Program-made: the position numbers and the translations under genes
Assembly (NCBI GenBank): GCA_902476665.1
Contig: CABSEO010000086.1
Coordinates: 1-7,573, forward strand
Source of the DNA: an uncultured Emergencia sp.
GTDB taxonomy: Bacteria > Bacillota > Clostridia > Peptostreptococcales > Anaerovoracaceae
Direction: 5' to 3'
Length of the DNA: 7,573 bases
Shown: positions 7,177 to 7,573 of the stretch, piece after piece
How the letters are laid out: every line of letters starts with the position of its first letter
How positions within the stretch are numbered: the stretch's first letter is position 1
The notes under the pieces: generated by a model
The model's input: the letters and a program-made list of their open reading frames with translations, nothing else
What the model was told of the DNA's origin: nothing
Databases searched by the model: none

Positions 7177-7573
7177 TCACTCCCTGTTTCGCACTTTACA
7201 AATAAGCTGAGTCATGGTTCCCATAGGACAGTAAACACACCAGCTTCGTGGTTTAAACAGAATCATGGTAAGGATTCCAAGAATAGTAGAAGTCATCATT
7301 ACACTGTAAAATCCAAAGGCAAACTGTGCAACTGCCGGATGAAAAAGTGTCCCGTGATAGGCCCATTGCCACGGAACTTTAAAAGTCCACAGTAAGGTCA
7401 CAGCCTGGTGCAGCCCCGAGACTCCGGAAAAAACCAGATAAGTGTTCCAGAGCATTAAGAAAAACATGGCAAAGAAAAAAATAAGAAATCCATAACGGAA
7501 CCACGAGGATTTCATCCAATTAGGAATATCTTTTTTCCTTGACAATCCAAATCTTCCTCCAAGCATTGAAAAC
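7177..7573 (-). CDS. Membrane 4Fe-4S-binding protein, C-terminal part (5' end outside window)
   Basis: The reading frame is open to the right edge, with sense codons upstream of the Met at 7566, so the gene very probably starts beyond the window; 132 codons are visible. From that Met the order is a basic segment RFGLSRKKDIP (5-15), a hydrophobic helix (about 25-46), a loop rich in aromatic residues (about 50-76), a second helix (about 80-104), then FKPRSWCVYCPMGTMTQ (104-120) with Cys110 and Cys113, and Cys123 near a basic C terminus. The CxxCPMGxxxQ motif resembles membrane ferredoxin-like proteins related to NapH/YccM. In family members I know, a matching cysteine-proline-rich motif precedes the first visible helix, consistent with truncation here; that is inference. 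It would pass electrons at the membrane. The stop is 6 bp before the rhodanese lipoprotein ATG, so the two form one operon whose promoter is outside the window. Confidence 0.8.
   Translation of the reverse strand, partial: FSMLGGRFGLSRKKDIPNWMKSSWFRYGFLIFFFAMFFLMLWNTYLVFSGVSGLHQAVTLLWTFKVPWQWAYHGTLFHPAVAQFAFGFYSVMMTSTILGILTMILFKPRSWCVYCPMGTMTQLICKVRNRE

Overview
The window looks like chromosomal DNA of a strictly anaerobic Firmicute in class Clostridia, probably the gut family Lachnospiraceae. The grounds are low-to-moderate G+C judged by eye, strong GGAGG-type ribosome sites, the flavour of the proteins (a giant oxygen-sensitive activase/dehydratase fusion, a clostridial-type YebC, a membrane 4Fe-4S protein), and the absence of oxygen-dependent functions. 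There are no IS elements, CRISPR arrays, tRNA or rRNA genes, and gene density is high. The species assignment is inference.

Layout, left to right. (1) Bases 1-955, + strand: the C-terminal two thirds of a MATE-family membrane exporter, cut by the window edge. (2) 958-1521, - strand: a cysteine-rich YkgJ-family protein. It converges on the exporter with only 2 bp between stop codons, and a shared bidirectional hairpin terminator spans both gene ends. (3) 1522-1674: a divergent promoter region. The rightward promoter is near-consensus with a normal leader. The leftward one sits so close to the YkgJ ATG that the mRNA may be leaderless. (4) 1675-5898, + strand: one 1407-residue protein carrying two BadF/BcrA-type ATPase (activase) domains, a four-cysteine module, and two HgdB/DUF2229-like reductase halves. 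(5) 5958-6686, + strand: a YebC/TACO1-family protein with its own promoter, ended by a perfect 18-bp bidirectional terminator. (6) 7573-6784, - strand: a two-gene unit of a membrane 4Fe-4S protein (5' end outside the window) and a rhodanese-domain lipoprotein, 6 bp apart and sharing that terminator.

The centrepiece is the 1407-residue protein. In the 2-hydroxyacyl-CoA dehydratase family, a homodimeric ATPase with a bridging [4Fe-4S] cluster fires electrons into a dimer of homologous subunits, each holding its cluster with three cysteines. Here both the ATPase and the reductase parts are duplicated within one chain and the matching cysteines are present in every copy. The whole electron-firing machine may therefore be folded into one polypeptide. 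Its substrate is not evident: the window has no CoA-transferase, acyl-CoA dehydrogenase or separate dehydratase subunit genes. Proteins of this architecture are, to my knowledge, common in anaerobes but functionally uncharacterised.

The other genes are not obviously linked to it. The rhodanese lipoprotein and the membrane Fe-S protein plausibly act together in extracytoplasmic sulfur or redox chemistry. YebC is a housekeeping translation factor or regulator.
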